Source: Amphiura filiformis
Lineage: Eukaryota; Echinodermata; Ophiuroidea; Amphilepidida; Amphiuridae
Length of the DNA: 64,000 nt
Direction: 5' to 3'
Assembly: GCF_039555335.1 (NCBI RefSeq)
Contig: NC_092628.1
Location: 69,655,706-69,719,705 of the forward strand
Made by a program: the position numbers and the translations under genes. Position 1 is the first letter of the stretch. Every line of letters starts with the position of its first letter. This document shows, in pieces, positions 22,834 to 36,000 of this stretch. The notes below the pieces were generated by a model, which was not told where the DNA came from, did not search any database, and was given only the letters and a program-made list of their open reading frames with translations.

Positions 22834-24310
22834 TTGGTGAGCAGTGCACTGGGTGTGCTAGTTGTGTTATTTGAAGAACACAACCAACGAGACATCGTGG
22901 AGTACCATGAATATACCAAAACCAATCCATCTGGCTTGGCACCATTTAGAGGTCCTGTTTGTGTGCTTCATTACAAAACCAGTGACACAGGCAGGATCAA
23001 GAATAATTTTGTGCCATTGTTAAAGGCTCTTACTGATTCACTTAACTCTTTCAGCAAAGAGGTGCTTCCTACAAGAAATTCAAGAGCTTGCCGAGCATCA
23101 AGGAGAGCTAGAACAACAACTTGCTGAATGTGTTGAGCAGGAGGAGGATGTCAAAACGCAAAATCCAGAACACTTTCGGAGGCAGAATCGGGTACTTGTA
23201 GATACATCCCAAGAAGCAATTGCTTCAAGAAGTACTACTAGAATAAGAAAGAGGATGATTTGCAGAAGGTGTTAGAGTTGATCAATAAATAAATTGGGCC
23301 GATTAAAATTAAATTTCATTATACAATGAACAATCTCAAACTGAAAAGAGTGGCATACCACTGTGGGCCTTTGAGAGCCCCTGCTGTACACAAATTTCTG
23401 AAGTCTGAAAGCATCGACCGCTTTGCTGCAATCTTCAGCCCTGTGGAGATACAAATGATCAGTGGGGAGCAAGTCTTTGGTGGTCACAAGGCTGTCCAGA
23501 AAGTCAAAGACTTGCTCTCCAAGTGCTACAGATTGTATATCGCCATGAAGTTGAGCAGCTGTGTTTATACTGTATGTAATATGGGAGCTAATGCCCTGTC
23601 AATTTTCCAAAGGAGTCTCTGAAGCCAAAATTCCACCTACTTACAGTTGAAATGAAGTATGGGAACAATAGGGATGCTCACTGAGTAAGTATTGAAAAGC
23701 ATCCATTTTTATTGTAACAAATGAGAGTGCATGTTTTCTTTCACTTGTTAGTGTGGTCACAACATGAGCGGATGTTCCCCTCTGTTGAGTCCCCAATAAG
23801 ACTGGGAGTAGAAGTACGGGCCAATATGTTAACTGATAATGACTTAGCAGGGAATAGGTACTTCCACACCCAATTGCATCCACAGAGCTATGTGCTATGG
23901 AATATCAAAAAGAAGAAAATCACAATGGCAATGAGTAAGCATATCTCAAAAGATGAGATTGATAATGTGGAAAAACTCAAACAATACACAATTTGTAAAT
24001 ATTTATAATTAAATAATCATTTTATTTTACATTGGTAAATTTTTCATTTTTTCTTTTCAATACATTACATAATGTTTTTCAAATTTGTTACATTAACCCA
24101 GTACTAACTATATTTGGCATACACCATGTGTGCCTTTGGGTTGGCATACAACAGGAGGATAAACCGCAACAACAGCAGACAAGACAGCCTGATGCACCCG
24201 TACTGATGGCAATGGTGCCACAGTTAAACATTACGTTGAAAAAAGCAAGACTGACAATGACAAGGAAGGATATTTTATATGACATCATGCAACTTTTTTG
24301 GGAGAAATGA
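22834..24310 (+). other. Decayed coding-like fragments, unidentified
   Basis: Several plus-strand frames of 80-98 codons follow one another at 22834, 23326, 23721 and 24032. One includes a Glu/Gln-rich run (EHQGELEQQLAECVEQEE) in another frame near 23086. I recognise no family. Position behind R and the broken frames suggest remains of a transposon protein, but this is a guess. Confidence 0.3.
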
Positions 24311-24810
24311 TATTTGCAGATGAGGCACAGAGAAAAGAAGGGTCCAGCTTGTAGCCAAATACAAAATAGCGCTGCCTACATGCAAGGCATATGAAGAGAG
24401 AAGAGGAAAGGTATATGCGCCAGACCACAACCAGGCATTTATAAGTTAAAACAGAAGTCATTTAAAACACCAAGCTGAAAATAGAAGTATATTAAAACAT
24501 GTCTAAAGCAGAAGTGTATTAAAACAAGAGGCTAAAAAACATAGGTGTATTAAAACATGAACTTAGAGGGGTGCAATCATCCAGAAAGTGTAGATAAATG
24601 CTATTTTAAATATTATGGTTACAGGAATATATTGGACTATTGTTTTTATAATACTGGACTATTGTTTTTATAATACTAAACCAGCTTGAAATGAAACACT
24701 TCAAGTATCTTCATATAATATACTCAGTTAAGTAACCACTGTAAATTCAGAGAACCATATGTAAAAGTAACCATTATGTATTGTCACCCCCTCTTGTAGA
24801 TGCTGCCAAG

Positions 24811-25057
24811 TGTGGAGGTGTGTGTGTTTTCCAACTGGGGAGATTCACACACCCACATTCAAACTGGGGAGATTTTTTTACACAAATCTCACAGCAACCG
24901 CCATACTGTGGAGGTTGCTCTAATCAGAAAATGACAGGTGGTATACCCCCCTCTATGGCTCAAAAACCCTATGTTTGAGGTTATCTCCAGCTGTGGAGCT
25001 CCACGCTTGTTAGCAGACTCCACAGTGTGAATGTGACAAAACACACACACCTCCACA
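24811..25057. mobile_element. 247-bp element with 20-bp perfect TIRs
   Basis: TGTGGAGGTGTGTGTGTTTT at 24811-24830 is perfectly inverted at 25038-25057. Internal words such as CTGTGGAG recur. No target duplication is visible, so the superfamily is open. Confidence 0.75.
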
Positions 25058-25580
25058 GTTAGAACCATTTACAAACGCAAAGATTCTTTGCACAGATATG
25101 ATATTTTGATTGATATAACTTGATAACTTTTTTTAACTTGATAAAAAAAATTAACAATGTAAAATGATATTTGCTGTGTGATCAATATACAATTGACCCA
25201 TTTTGGCACTTTCTTGTTATCTGAATATGAAATGACAAATTTGGCCATAAAAAGGAACATCAATGGGACTGAAGGTCAATTAAAAAAATCTCATATAGCA
25301 TATACATAGCTTTTTTTAAACGAAAGCGTTGAGACACATTTAAAAATGTCAATGTTCATATAACATTACAAAAGATTTATTATTAACATTGAATATTTAG
25401 ACTGACTATATGGAAGGCACCATGGAATTTTATCCTTGAGTGAAGAAAGTGATCTTGCATCAACACATTTTACATACGGCTATATTGCTAATCACCTGCA
25501 TAAAAAGACACATGACACCATACCATCTAATGATATAATACTACTTAACAATGGAATAATGCTATTCCTACAGACATGAA

Positions 25581-25776
25581 GGTCCGATTTCACGAAGCTT
25601 GGCTCGTGGTCAGGCTTCGTAAGCCAGAATGCTAGCCCTACCAATGTGGATCCATTTTATTGATTTATCTTTCTAGATTATGTATGTGAAAATGTAAACA
25701 CTGGTATATAAGACTAATTGGGCTGAAGCTTGATGCTTAGGAAGCCTGATCACTTGCTACGCTTTGAAACCAGCCC
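25581..25776. mobile_element. Degraded MITE with GGKCYGRTTTCA ends
   Basis: The 43-bp left end (TTTCACGAAGCTTGGCTCG) and the right end (reversed TTTCAAAGCGTAGCAAG) are about 70 percent alike and share TCAGGCTTCSTAAG. The flanks are too worn to show a duplication. Confidence 0.5.
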
Positions 25777-26901
25777 ATAATGTTAGTAAATGAATTAAGT
25801 TAAAATACTGTTCTATATATAGAATTTGGAATATACACTTAAAATTGCACCATTTATCTTTTCCCTGTTTTCTAATTTTCATTTACCTACTCATATTGCA
25901 CTAACACCATTATACAGAATTGCGGTTCAAATTAATGGTATTTCCCTTTAAAATCTGTACACATAAAAACTCATTATTTCATTTCAGATTTTATAGGAAT
26001 GCAGAAACAAAAATATAGATAAATAATGTAATACTATAATAGCCATACATTCATATTGGTTGGTGAGGTTAAAATGCATTCATGTGACATAGTTACCCAT
26101 AATTTAAGTTATTTTCCATTTGTTTGGAAACTACTGTAAAATCAATCACAATCTTTGGTATCTATCAACCCAACAAAAATGCAATCTATTTTTGGTATCA
26201 AAATTCAATTTTTTGTGACCAGCTTAGTTCAGTAAAATCTGCAAAATGTCAACACATCTAAATTTAACCTGAGCTAACCATTGTTTTTGTTCAAATTTTG
26301 AGTTACTATTACTTTTTGAAAGTTTATAATTTTGTTCAATATTGATGCAAACAAAAAGATTGAGACAAAAATAGGTGCACTCACAATAACAAGTTTGAAA
26401 TCAGCGAGTGTTGGTCTCATCTGATATTGGAGGAAATGATAACTGTAAAATGTATACCATGCCATGTCTTAAAATACTCCAATGGCTTGGACATTTCATT
26501 TTCCCACATCACTGGACATCAAATAGTTAAAACACAATGCTTGACTTGATATTTCTCATCTTTGATGTTGTGAAAATTAAGTTGACTAAGAGAAAGACAC
26601 ATTTACTGAAATAGGCCCATTTTAGTGCTGGACTTAAGTTAGTGCTCTTCTGTGAATACTGATCAATGTGACTACAATTCATTTAATTTCCTTTCAGTGA
26701 TGTGGAAATCAAACTTGGCAGTTTCATGACCTGTTGCACCTTGTGTGTGTCAGCTTGCTACTGAAAGGTGCAATTTAACATTATCCTAAATTGCACATGG
26801 ACATCAATAATTCAAGGGAGACAAAATGCATTGCAGTCAGTTGTATTTTACAGACCTCTTACAGCCCTTATGATATACATGTTTATACTTGTGTATTATA
26901 C
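25777..26901. other. 3' flank of CCDC125, no gene seen
   Basis: AT-rich. On the minus strand an ATTAAA (plus 26682-26687) lies about 215 bp past the CCDC125 stop and could serve as a polyadenylation signal. Nothing else is supported. Confidence 0.4.
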
Positions 26902-27027
26902 TTAGATTTCATGCGAGCCAGATAGCTTGGTGAGTCTAGACATAGTCTGCTCCAGATCCTGGGCTCTTCTTGCTAACATCTTGGCTACTAGACGCTGATG
27001 AGCTAAGGCTTGACTTCTGTCATTCAA
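26902..27027 (-). CDS. CCDC125: CCDC125 last coding exon
   Basis: Acceptor CTTTACAG. Reads LNDRSQALAHQRLVAKMLA then RRAQDLEQTMSRL and ends SGSHEI with TAA. LLND(K/R)xxALAHQR is the best conserved C-terminal motif of the family. The vertebrate C-terminal extension beyond it is absent. Confidence 0.95.
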   Translation of the reverse strand: MNDRSQALAHQRLVAKMLARRAQDLEQTMSRLTKLSGSHEI

Positions 27028-30000
27028 CTGTAAAGGGATCATAATAAAGTATCACAATTTACTTAAATGGTCCAAATCATATGGTACAATTCTGTGGTCT
27101 CCAACAGGTAATTGCATGAGCATCTGCATTATTCTGTGAATTGCTAAGTACAGAAATTCATACCTAAATTAGGGGACTTACATAAGATAAAAATACTAAG
27201 AAAGAAGCTCAAGATAAAACTACCAAAAAATAGAATGTACAAAATTGCAGATGGGATAAAATGTAAAAGAAATAACATATGATGTGCACATGAACAAGAA
27301 AAAATAACCACCCAGCTGCAACCCATACTAAAATAATAGGGATAAGAATGAAACCACCAACTGAAGAGATCTGTGTGTATATAGCCCACAGTAGCATTAT
27401 CATCCCATGTTCCAAGAACATGGGCAGCCTTGTCCATGTTTACAGATACAGGGATTAAGTGTCACTAACATTCTCAATGTATTGTAAGTCCTTAAACACA
27501 TCAGTGCAAACACACTGTAATCTTCCATATGATTTATATGTTAGAGATTCAAGAAGTTTGGACTTGTGCTTAGTTTAAGGACATGTAACAACTGTGTGTA
27601 AATTGCCAATGTTCACAGGACAGCTATTGCACTTATCCACTTCGGGCACTAAGCAGTCGGCAAGATACATTGTAAATGTTAGTGAAATCTACCCCTGGTC
27701 TAAGAGTTTCATAACAAGTTACTTACCAGTTCAATCAATGTCCCTATAAGAGCTGGTTCAGGCTGTGATGCTTGTACCCCAATGCTCCTCATATCATGAG
27801 CATCATCTTTCTCTGCACTGCCTTCATGAATGCTGCCACCAGTGTCATCATACATGGTGTTGCCATCTCCATTTAAGGTGGTTTCTGCACCTAGGAGAAT
27901 GGTTGAAAATTGCTTAAGTCATGTCCTGCACCACTGGAATGCTCAATACTCTATTGCTATAGACATGGAAAACTGTCTGTCAGGGATCATTCTCTCTGGT
28001 GGGCAGTTTCAGAATTTTTTGGTGTTCAATGGTGAAGTTATATCATGTTAGCTAGTTTGGAGATTTAAAAAAAAAAGGAAAAAAAAAGCGCAGTGATTTA
28101 TAGTGCGCTACGCACAGGCACAACGCCTAGACGTTGATCCACAAGCCTCAGCACACTTTCCAGGTTGTCGCTGTCCACTACGGCCCACATCATTCCTCAA
28201 ACCATTAAACAACAAATCAGGGACTTTGCTGCTTCAAGAGCGCACACCCTAGACATTCCACAAATAACCATCGCAACCAGGATCAGCTCCCGAGTTTCAG
28301 ACGGGTTACAACGAGACAAATTAGCAGTGAGTTCCTTGTACAGGGGAATTTCAAGCTAACTCAATTTTCTTTCCACGTGAGCGTACTAGGCACCGCCAGG
28401 GTTCGAACCCACAACCTCTCGCACCACAGTCGAACGCCTTATCGATTGAGCTAACTTGACTGCTATTTAAACCCTACTAGTCAGACTACTAGGTAGAAAT
28501 TGATTGTACAGATATATGCAAATATGTTATGGAAGACTTTGATTTGGGTAGGAATGTGCCTCTGAAAATTTGAAAGTGGACTTATCAATATACCAATTTT
28601 TCAAGAAATCTGGATGCATCAATATACCAAAATCAAAATTTTCAGCCAAATTTAACAACTTTTCCCCAAACTTTTGTGATTTTTCCAAAATTTTTGGCTA
28701 AAGTGAGTCAAAATGTAACTATCTTCCAAAAAAACTTGAGAGAAATTTGGAAAATATGACCCATCCATATACCACAATTAGCCTGGAAAAAGAGGTCATT
28801 GATAAAGTAAAAGGCCAAAAATGTGACAGATGTTTGCAGCACATTCCTGTATGATCATTTCTACTGAGTATTGCATGTTTGTTTAGCCTATCAACCAATA
28901 CACAAACACGCTTGACACCTAGATGACATTTATATTCCTACATGTTGCATGGGAGAATTTACCAAAAATACTATAATTGCATTCAGTTTGGTTAAATCCT
29001 AAATTATTATCAAGTGCACTGAAACAAAAATTATACCTTTGTCAGGATGATTTGCTTTTCGTTTCCATGGTAACCTGATTGTTTTCTTTTTCTTGTTCAT
29101 ATCCTGCACAACATGCCAACCAAGTGTTGAGTTATGGTCTAACTGGTCCTCAAATGCTAACCGGAATGAATCCGCTGATAGATGAGCAGCTGCTAGCTCA
29201 TGACTTAATCTTGTGACCTACAATAAAGAAAAAAAAAAACCCAGAATATTATGAGAAATCTTTTGCTTTCGGTTAATGTTTTTATCTTATTTTTATCTTA
29301 CACATTCAACATGGGTGTGGTCAACTCTCTCTTCAAATGCAAACCTACCTACCCCACTTGAACCGAATTGGAAAGTCTTACAAAGTAACTGAATGAGTAC
29401 TGTCCCTAACCATAATCATCCTTCCTTCTGCACAAAGCTTTTTTGACAGAAAAAAGTTTGAACAAATGTTGCTGCTACTTTGATGTACTTGACTTTGACT
29501 ACTGTCCTCAGGCTCTTTGATCTCAAACAAGCCACTGCCTCCACCCTAGTCTTCCTTGAGCCCTATGTTTTTATTCCTGTTGTCAATGTCATGTTGTACT
29601 TGGTCTTTCCATCTGTTAGGAGGGAGACCTGGTGGCCTTGGGAAACACTTTTTTTGCAGTTCTGGTAGTCACTCTGTGAGGTAAAATCTACTTACTACAG
29701 TAGAAATTTCAATTGAATGAACACAGCCTGACGATTTTTCACATACACTGTACGATGTACGCCAGCGTGTGCAACTATGCGTACGTAACACGGAAGTGAA
29801 TCCAATCATGCCAACTCAAACATGATTGGTTAAAATCATATCCAAGGTTGTGCGTTCACGTTGTAGTATGAAATGCACGGTATACTATCGCGGTTGGATC
29901 GAGTACAGCTGTTGAAAGCTGCGTTCATTCAATTGAAATTCCTACTGTAGTACCAACTCACTCTACCATCACTGCCCTTCCCATCCTTACCTCTGCCATA

Positions 30001-33000
30001 AGTTGATGGTTTTCTTTCTTTAGTTTAGCTGCTGCTTTGGCACATCGACATGGCTCTGGTCGGCTCCCTCTGCAAGCACATGCTCCTAACACTGACAGCT
30101 GTTGATAACAAGGTCATCAAAAACAACAATTTGAATGTCATCAAATTAGGAAGCATTTGGGTGGTCTCCTGTTGTTTGGAAAAGCAGGCTTATTTAGCTG
30201 GTTAGGGGCTGTGAGGGGGGGCAAGCAATTTTTGGCAAACATTACAGGGCACCTTTTAAATAACACACTACAAAGACACTACAGAATATTTAAATATGCA
30301 AAATTTCCTGCTCGCTACACTCGCATTATTTATCTAGACCATTTGAAGTTTGCAAATTGGGAACCAAAAATATTGACATGTGTAAAGGGGGGAACAAAGA
30401 TTTTTGGCAGGCTAAGAGGGAGGGGGGAGCAAGTAATTTTCATCAGGCTGTGGGGACAAGCAATATTTGGCACACATTACAAAATTTTATCACTAGGGGA
30501 CTCATAATTATTGCACATCCCCTTATGTGTTTTTGATAATAATGCTTTCATCTGTGTGGGGGTATGTGGGATTAAGTATAAACTAAGGACAAATTCGGTG
30601 TTTAATTAGTCGGCGTTTGTGAATAAATTCAGATGGCAATCTTCCTTACACATTTGGCACATAACTGGTGGCAAAAAAATCCATACACATGTCAATTTCA
30701 TGAGAAGAATCGCTGAAATGATGACTGATACCAAAATCACAAGTATTTACTGTTCTGCTAATGATACCAGACTTACCTCAGCTAATCTACAGTCATCATT
30801 ATTCCCTGAGTTGTTGCTACTTAAAGATGACTCCTTATCATACTCAAGTCTTTCTTTGGCATCCATTCTGGCAATCAATTCATCTTTTTCACGAATAAGT
30901 GCTGCAACAAAATAAAGAATTTGTTACATTTCTGTGATAAAATTTGATTTTCAGTTTGAATATCAGCAATACATTTTAGTTCAAGTGCTGCATAGAAGCA
31001 AATTTCTAATGGCTTGCCAGCTGAATTTAGTAACAAAATCTAAATTTATTGCAACGTCCAAGTATATTCTCATGATTCTGTTGGACAAAACAAAATTACA
31101 GGCCTTGTCTTTTGAAGAGTGCGAGTATGATCACACCCCTCTGCACTTCTTAAATGACCCCAAGGAGTGCAATTGATCGCACTCCTAAAAACCCCAAATA
31201 CTGGAATGCTCCTGGTTGATTTTTAAAAAAAACCTATTCTCCAAGGCCAAAATGGTAATGTTTTTACTGACATTACACACTTAACCCATACCCCAAACTT
31301 CACTATAACTAAATAACTAAACAAACCCACCCAAACCAAACTAACCTTTGACCCAAAAAACCCTTGCCCTAACCCCAAAAAGGGATTAGGGGAGAGATTT
31401 ATTTCACCTAAATTTAATGTTATTAAATGCATGAATGTGTTAATAACATTTTCATTACTTTATTTAGCTTCAGTCCTGATGGAAGTCAGAGCCACATCTG
31501 ACGAAAGCTTGACCATTTCACATTGACCGGCTGCACCGGTAATGTAATATCCGACGGAGCACCCAAATAAAAATCAGTTGTTATTTAGCTTTGTTTCATC
31601 ATATTACTATTTTTATTTTGGTAATAAAATAAAGGAGAAATGTTTCACAGAATTTAGGAAATTTCAAGAAAAATTCTAAAATTCTGAAAATGACAAAAAA
31701 ATTAATTTGCTATAAATATCGCCTGCCAGGAGCGGTCGTGCAATTCAAAGCATATTCAGTTAGCACATGCATACAGCACTCCTTAATATGCTGAGGTATG
31801 CAATTTGCAGCACTCCTATAGTACTCCTAAATGTCTTGAGTACAATTAGTAGCACCCCTGGATATTTCAAAAGCAAGGCCTGTTGTTAGATTCATCTGGA
31901 GGATACAGATAATAGTACCAGCATTTGTACACCAGCCAAGCCTTTTGACTAGAGATATCCCACACTACTTCAACTAACAACTAATAGTACACTGTAGATC
32001 TGAAGAAGTATGCATGAAGGCTGATCAATGCAACAATTACTACTCTACTCACCCATTTTTTCTGTGTGCATCTTTCTGAGCTCATCTGACCTGGCTTGTA
32101 ATGTGGCCATTAATGCTGCATTTTCTAAACACAATCTATGGAATCAAGTATTCACAGACGGCAAAAATTAACCACTTTATATGACAAATAATTGTCTTGA
32201 TTTAGTATGAGGCACATTCCTAAAGCTGTATGTTACTGTTAGTTCTTAATAGGACTGTTGTCGAGTAGTACTTTCATTGTCGACAAAGTAGTATATTAAT
32301 AAAGCCAAAGTATTAAGTTCAGAGACCAAGTTACATGTATACATTGTTTATTTACATCAAAATATTACCATATGTATACGCAGAAAACAAAATAGAAAAC
32401 GAATGCAATTATTTCATGCTAAATGTTTTAAGCTGATCTCTAATATTGTTAATGACTTTTTTTTGTCAACAAGGTCCATGCTTGTTGACAATCGGGGAAA
32501 TTGCTTTGTTGACAATATTATTGCCCTAATTGTACTCACCATTTATATCCCAAACTAAATGTACAATTCAGGTTCAAGAACAGGTAAAATAGACCAAATC
32601 TCAAATGTCTCCAGTAGGGTGATTCAGAAAAAATGAAATTGGTATTTTTCAACGGGACACCCCCTCATTTTGTTCATTTTGGTAATAAAATCATACCTGC
32701 AAAATATGAAAAAATTCAAAAAAGTTTAGGGGTGCTACCGGTCAATGAACTTTGTACACAAAGTCAATGGGATTTATGAGCCATTTTCTTTACAACACAA
32801 AAAAGCCATGTTAATTTTCCCTGATTGTGCCAAAAATATTTGATCATAGTGTGAGTAATGTCCTTAAAATAAATGCTAAAGAAAATTGTAAAAATGTTAA
32901 CCCGATTTCCAGAAAATTGCATTTTTGTGAAAACTGTTACATTTGGGGCAAGGCAGTTGCTGGAACAGCCAAAATATTATGGTACTTGGCTAATATAAAG

Positions 33001-36000
33001 TTGTGTTTATGGGGCTCTAGTTCTTTCTTTTTTTTTAAAAATGTATGTAGGTTTGTAACTGTAAATTATGTTATTCAAGTGTTGAATGTGTGTAGGTTTG
33101 TAATTTTATGTAAGTGTAAATGTGTAATCCAGTAGTAAATGTGTCTTATCCACTCTAGCTCTTGTCACAAGTACCTTGCACAAGGTGTAGTTTTGAACTG
33201 GCCACTATCCAATGTTGTGACCCCAATTTATATACATTTCTTTTCAACCATGGTGAATCTAATCCTTCCTGTGGTCATTCAATTCAAACAATACAAATCT
33301 TCATCAGGTATGGCCATAATGACCACCCCTGATACAGATGTATGGATTTTGATAGTTACTATTACATGTACATAAGATTTCAAAGCTGGTATCACCATTG
33401 GGGTAAACTAATATGTGAAGAATTTTAATCTTTTTTTTATCTACTGTTCAGTTCAATAAGGTATAAATTTGGGGTGCCTGGTGGGATTCAGGGATATCCC
33501 AGGGTATTCTTTTCTTGAGCTACACTCCCTCTGTCACTTTTGAAACATTTTTTATTATTACAGTCAACTATGAACTTTAATTTGGTAAAAACCCATGTTT
33601 ACACAAAGTTAGGTATATCATTGAACATTTACTTCAGTTTTGCAAGCCTGGTAGACTTTTTAGGCCCTGAAATAAGCGTTTGAAATTTTTGACAAAAAAT
33701 CCCATTGACTTTGTGTACAAAAGTTCATTGACCGGTAGCACCCCTAAACTTTTTTGAATTTTTTTCATATTTTGCAGGTATAATTTTATTACCAAAATGA
33801 ACAAAATGAGGGGGTGTCCCGCTGAAAAATACCAATTTCATTTTTGTGAATCACCCTAGTCTCCAGCCACATAAAAAGCACATTGATTTCAAAATGGTGC
33901 TCAAAATTGACCTAAAGTATGTAACCCACAGATGATCCAATGACCTGACACAAAAAGCCCCATTTACAAGCCACACTATTGACACCTAGACATGCATACA
34001 TTGCATTGCATTGAAGGTTAGAGCTGATGCTTTCAAGACAAATCTCTACCCATAAACCAGTGCAGTCAATACTTGTGTGCTGACAAGTGACAAACTAATA
34101 TATTATAGTACTGCAGCAGACCATTATACTTTGCTATTCAGACCAAGGACTGATTGTGGGATGATGTTCATTATTTCCTTGAGTGCTATAACAGGTGTTG
34201 TGTTATTGTCTGGATTCTCTCTTGTTATAAATATATTGATTTAGTAATTTTCTCTGGCCAGGGACTGTATCATATTGTCTATGAGAAGTGATTTTTATGC
34301 TCAGCTGTGTTGGAAATGTTTTGGGCTTGATCTGGCAAAAATGAACATCTACAATTATTTAAAAAAAACCTTTTTAGGCACAAATTTTGGAATTTGAATA
34401 TCTGAAGTGTTGAATACATTTATGTACTTATAAATTTGCAGAAAATGGAAAACATGTGACATGTTGGATGGAATTTAAGAGTATTTCCCCATAAAGTAGC
34501 TACCAAGACCTGTGATATAGACATGACTCAAAATCAAGAAAAAAGGTTGGCACACTTTTAGTGCATCTTTCCTCCCAATTGAACACCATATCATATAAAC
34601 CCTGTATCAAAGTTCCATTCACTCCCCCTTTATGCCACTCTCTCCATCAATATTAAGGGGTCTTGCAGGTCTGCTGCTAACATGGCTTTGCTCAACTATG
34701 GGAAGGGGAAGCAATTGACATCCATACGTTGAAAGTGTGCCAGCATTATTTCCTTTATTGCAGATTGATTGATTGATTGATTGAATGACTGATATTATTC
34801 GTATTAACAACAAAATATAACTACAATATTGCATAAAACTATTGTAAAAATACATACAAAAACAGTCTTTAAAAAGCCCAGAGAAAGATTTACAAGAAAT
34901 GAAAGTTTTAATTAAATAAATGAAAGTCATATAAAAAACTTATTTTCAATGGGGTCCTTGATAAGGTAGAAATTGAACATTGTGTACATCACAGATAATA
35001 AACTGCTCTACCATTGAAGAGATAAATTGTGATGGGGTACATCAAAAAGGGGGGACTTTGCAGGTGAAGTCAATTTTGAGTTCGGTATTTCTGCTTTGAG
35101 AGCATTTTGTAAGCTTTAAAATGTACTTCATTTGCATTTACATTTTATAAGTGAAAAAGCATCTTAAAATTTTATTATTTTCTTTATATTTTGAAAAGCT
35201 CTTTGCCACAAAAGTCTGCCCCTTTTGATGTGCTGCATCACAATTGCACCTGATTTAAAGGATTACTCCGGCAATCACAACATTATGCCTCATATGTTAG
35301 AAAAACAATTATCAAGCATGAATCATGTGGTTTTACTCATATTGACGGATAAAAACAAATAAAAACCATGTGATTCGTGCTTGATAATTAATTTTCTATC
35401 ATATAAGGCATAATGTTGTGATTGCCGGAGACATCCTTTTTCAAATGACTGAAGCAGTCATAATCTTAAAATGATTTCCTGATTTACATGTGTATACTCT
35501 CACCTGTCAAATCTTTCAGCCCATGTCTGCTCACTCAACATTAGGCTAGACATTTTGACATCTAGTTCAAACTGAAGAGAGTTCACCTCCTATGCAAGAA
35601 AATCACACATGGAATGAAATCAGACACACAGTTCGTCAACACTTTTATTCATACACTTTGCTTTCTGAAATATTCATGTTAAAGTATGATTTTTTTCAAC
35701 CAATAATATAGTCAATGACTTCAAATATAATTCTGCTGACGTAACATTTTGAAATCTGCTGAGCCATTAGGATAGTATGGAATTAAGATAGTATGCTGTT
35801 GATTATACGGAAGATAACATTCATTTTCATCATATCAGAATGTTTCCCATCCTGTTGCAATGAAGCATACCCACCAGGAAGTTAAGATATCCCACAAACC
35901 ATGAAACTAATTATATCACTGCCTTAAGCATCAGTTTACCTTTTCCAGTGACTTCTTTATGATTGTCGATGACTCCACAAACTTCTTTTGAGTAGCATTC

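Noticed and set aside
31260..31390. Interstitial telomere repeat
   Set aside because: CCCTAACCCC and ACCCA words occur but not in a regular hexamer array.
32827..33135. 102-codon frame inside the hAT-like element
   Set aside because: No transposase motif; low-complexity Cys/Val/Phe content from AT-rich DNA.
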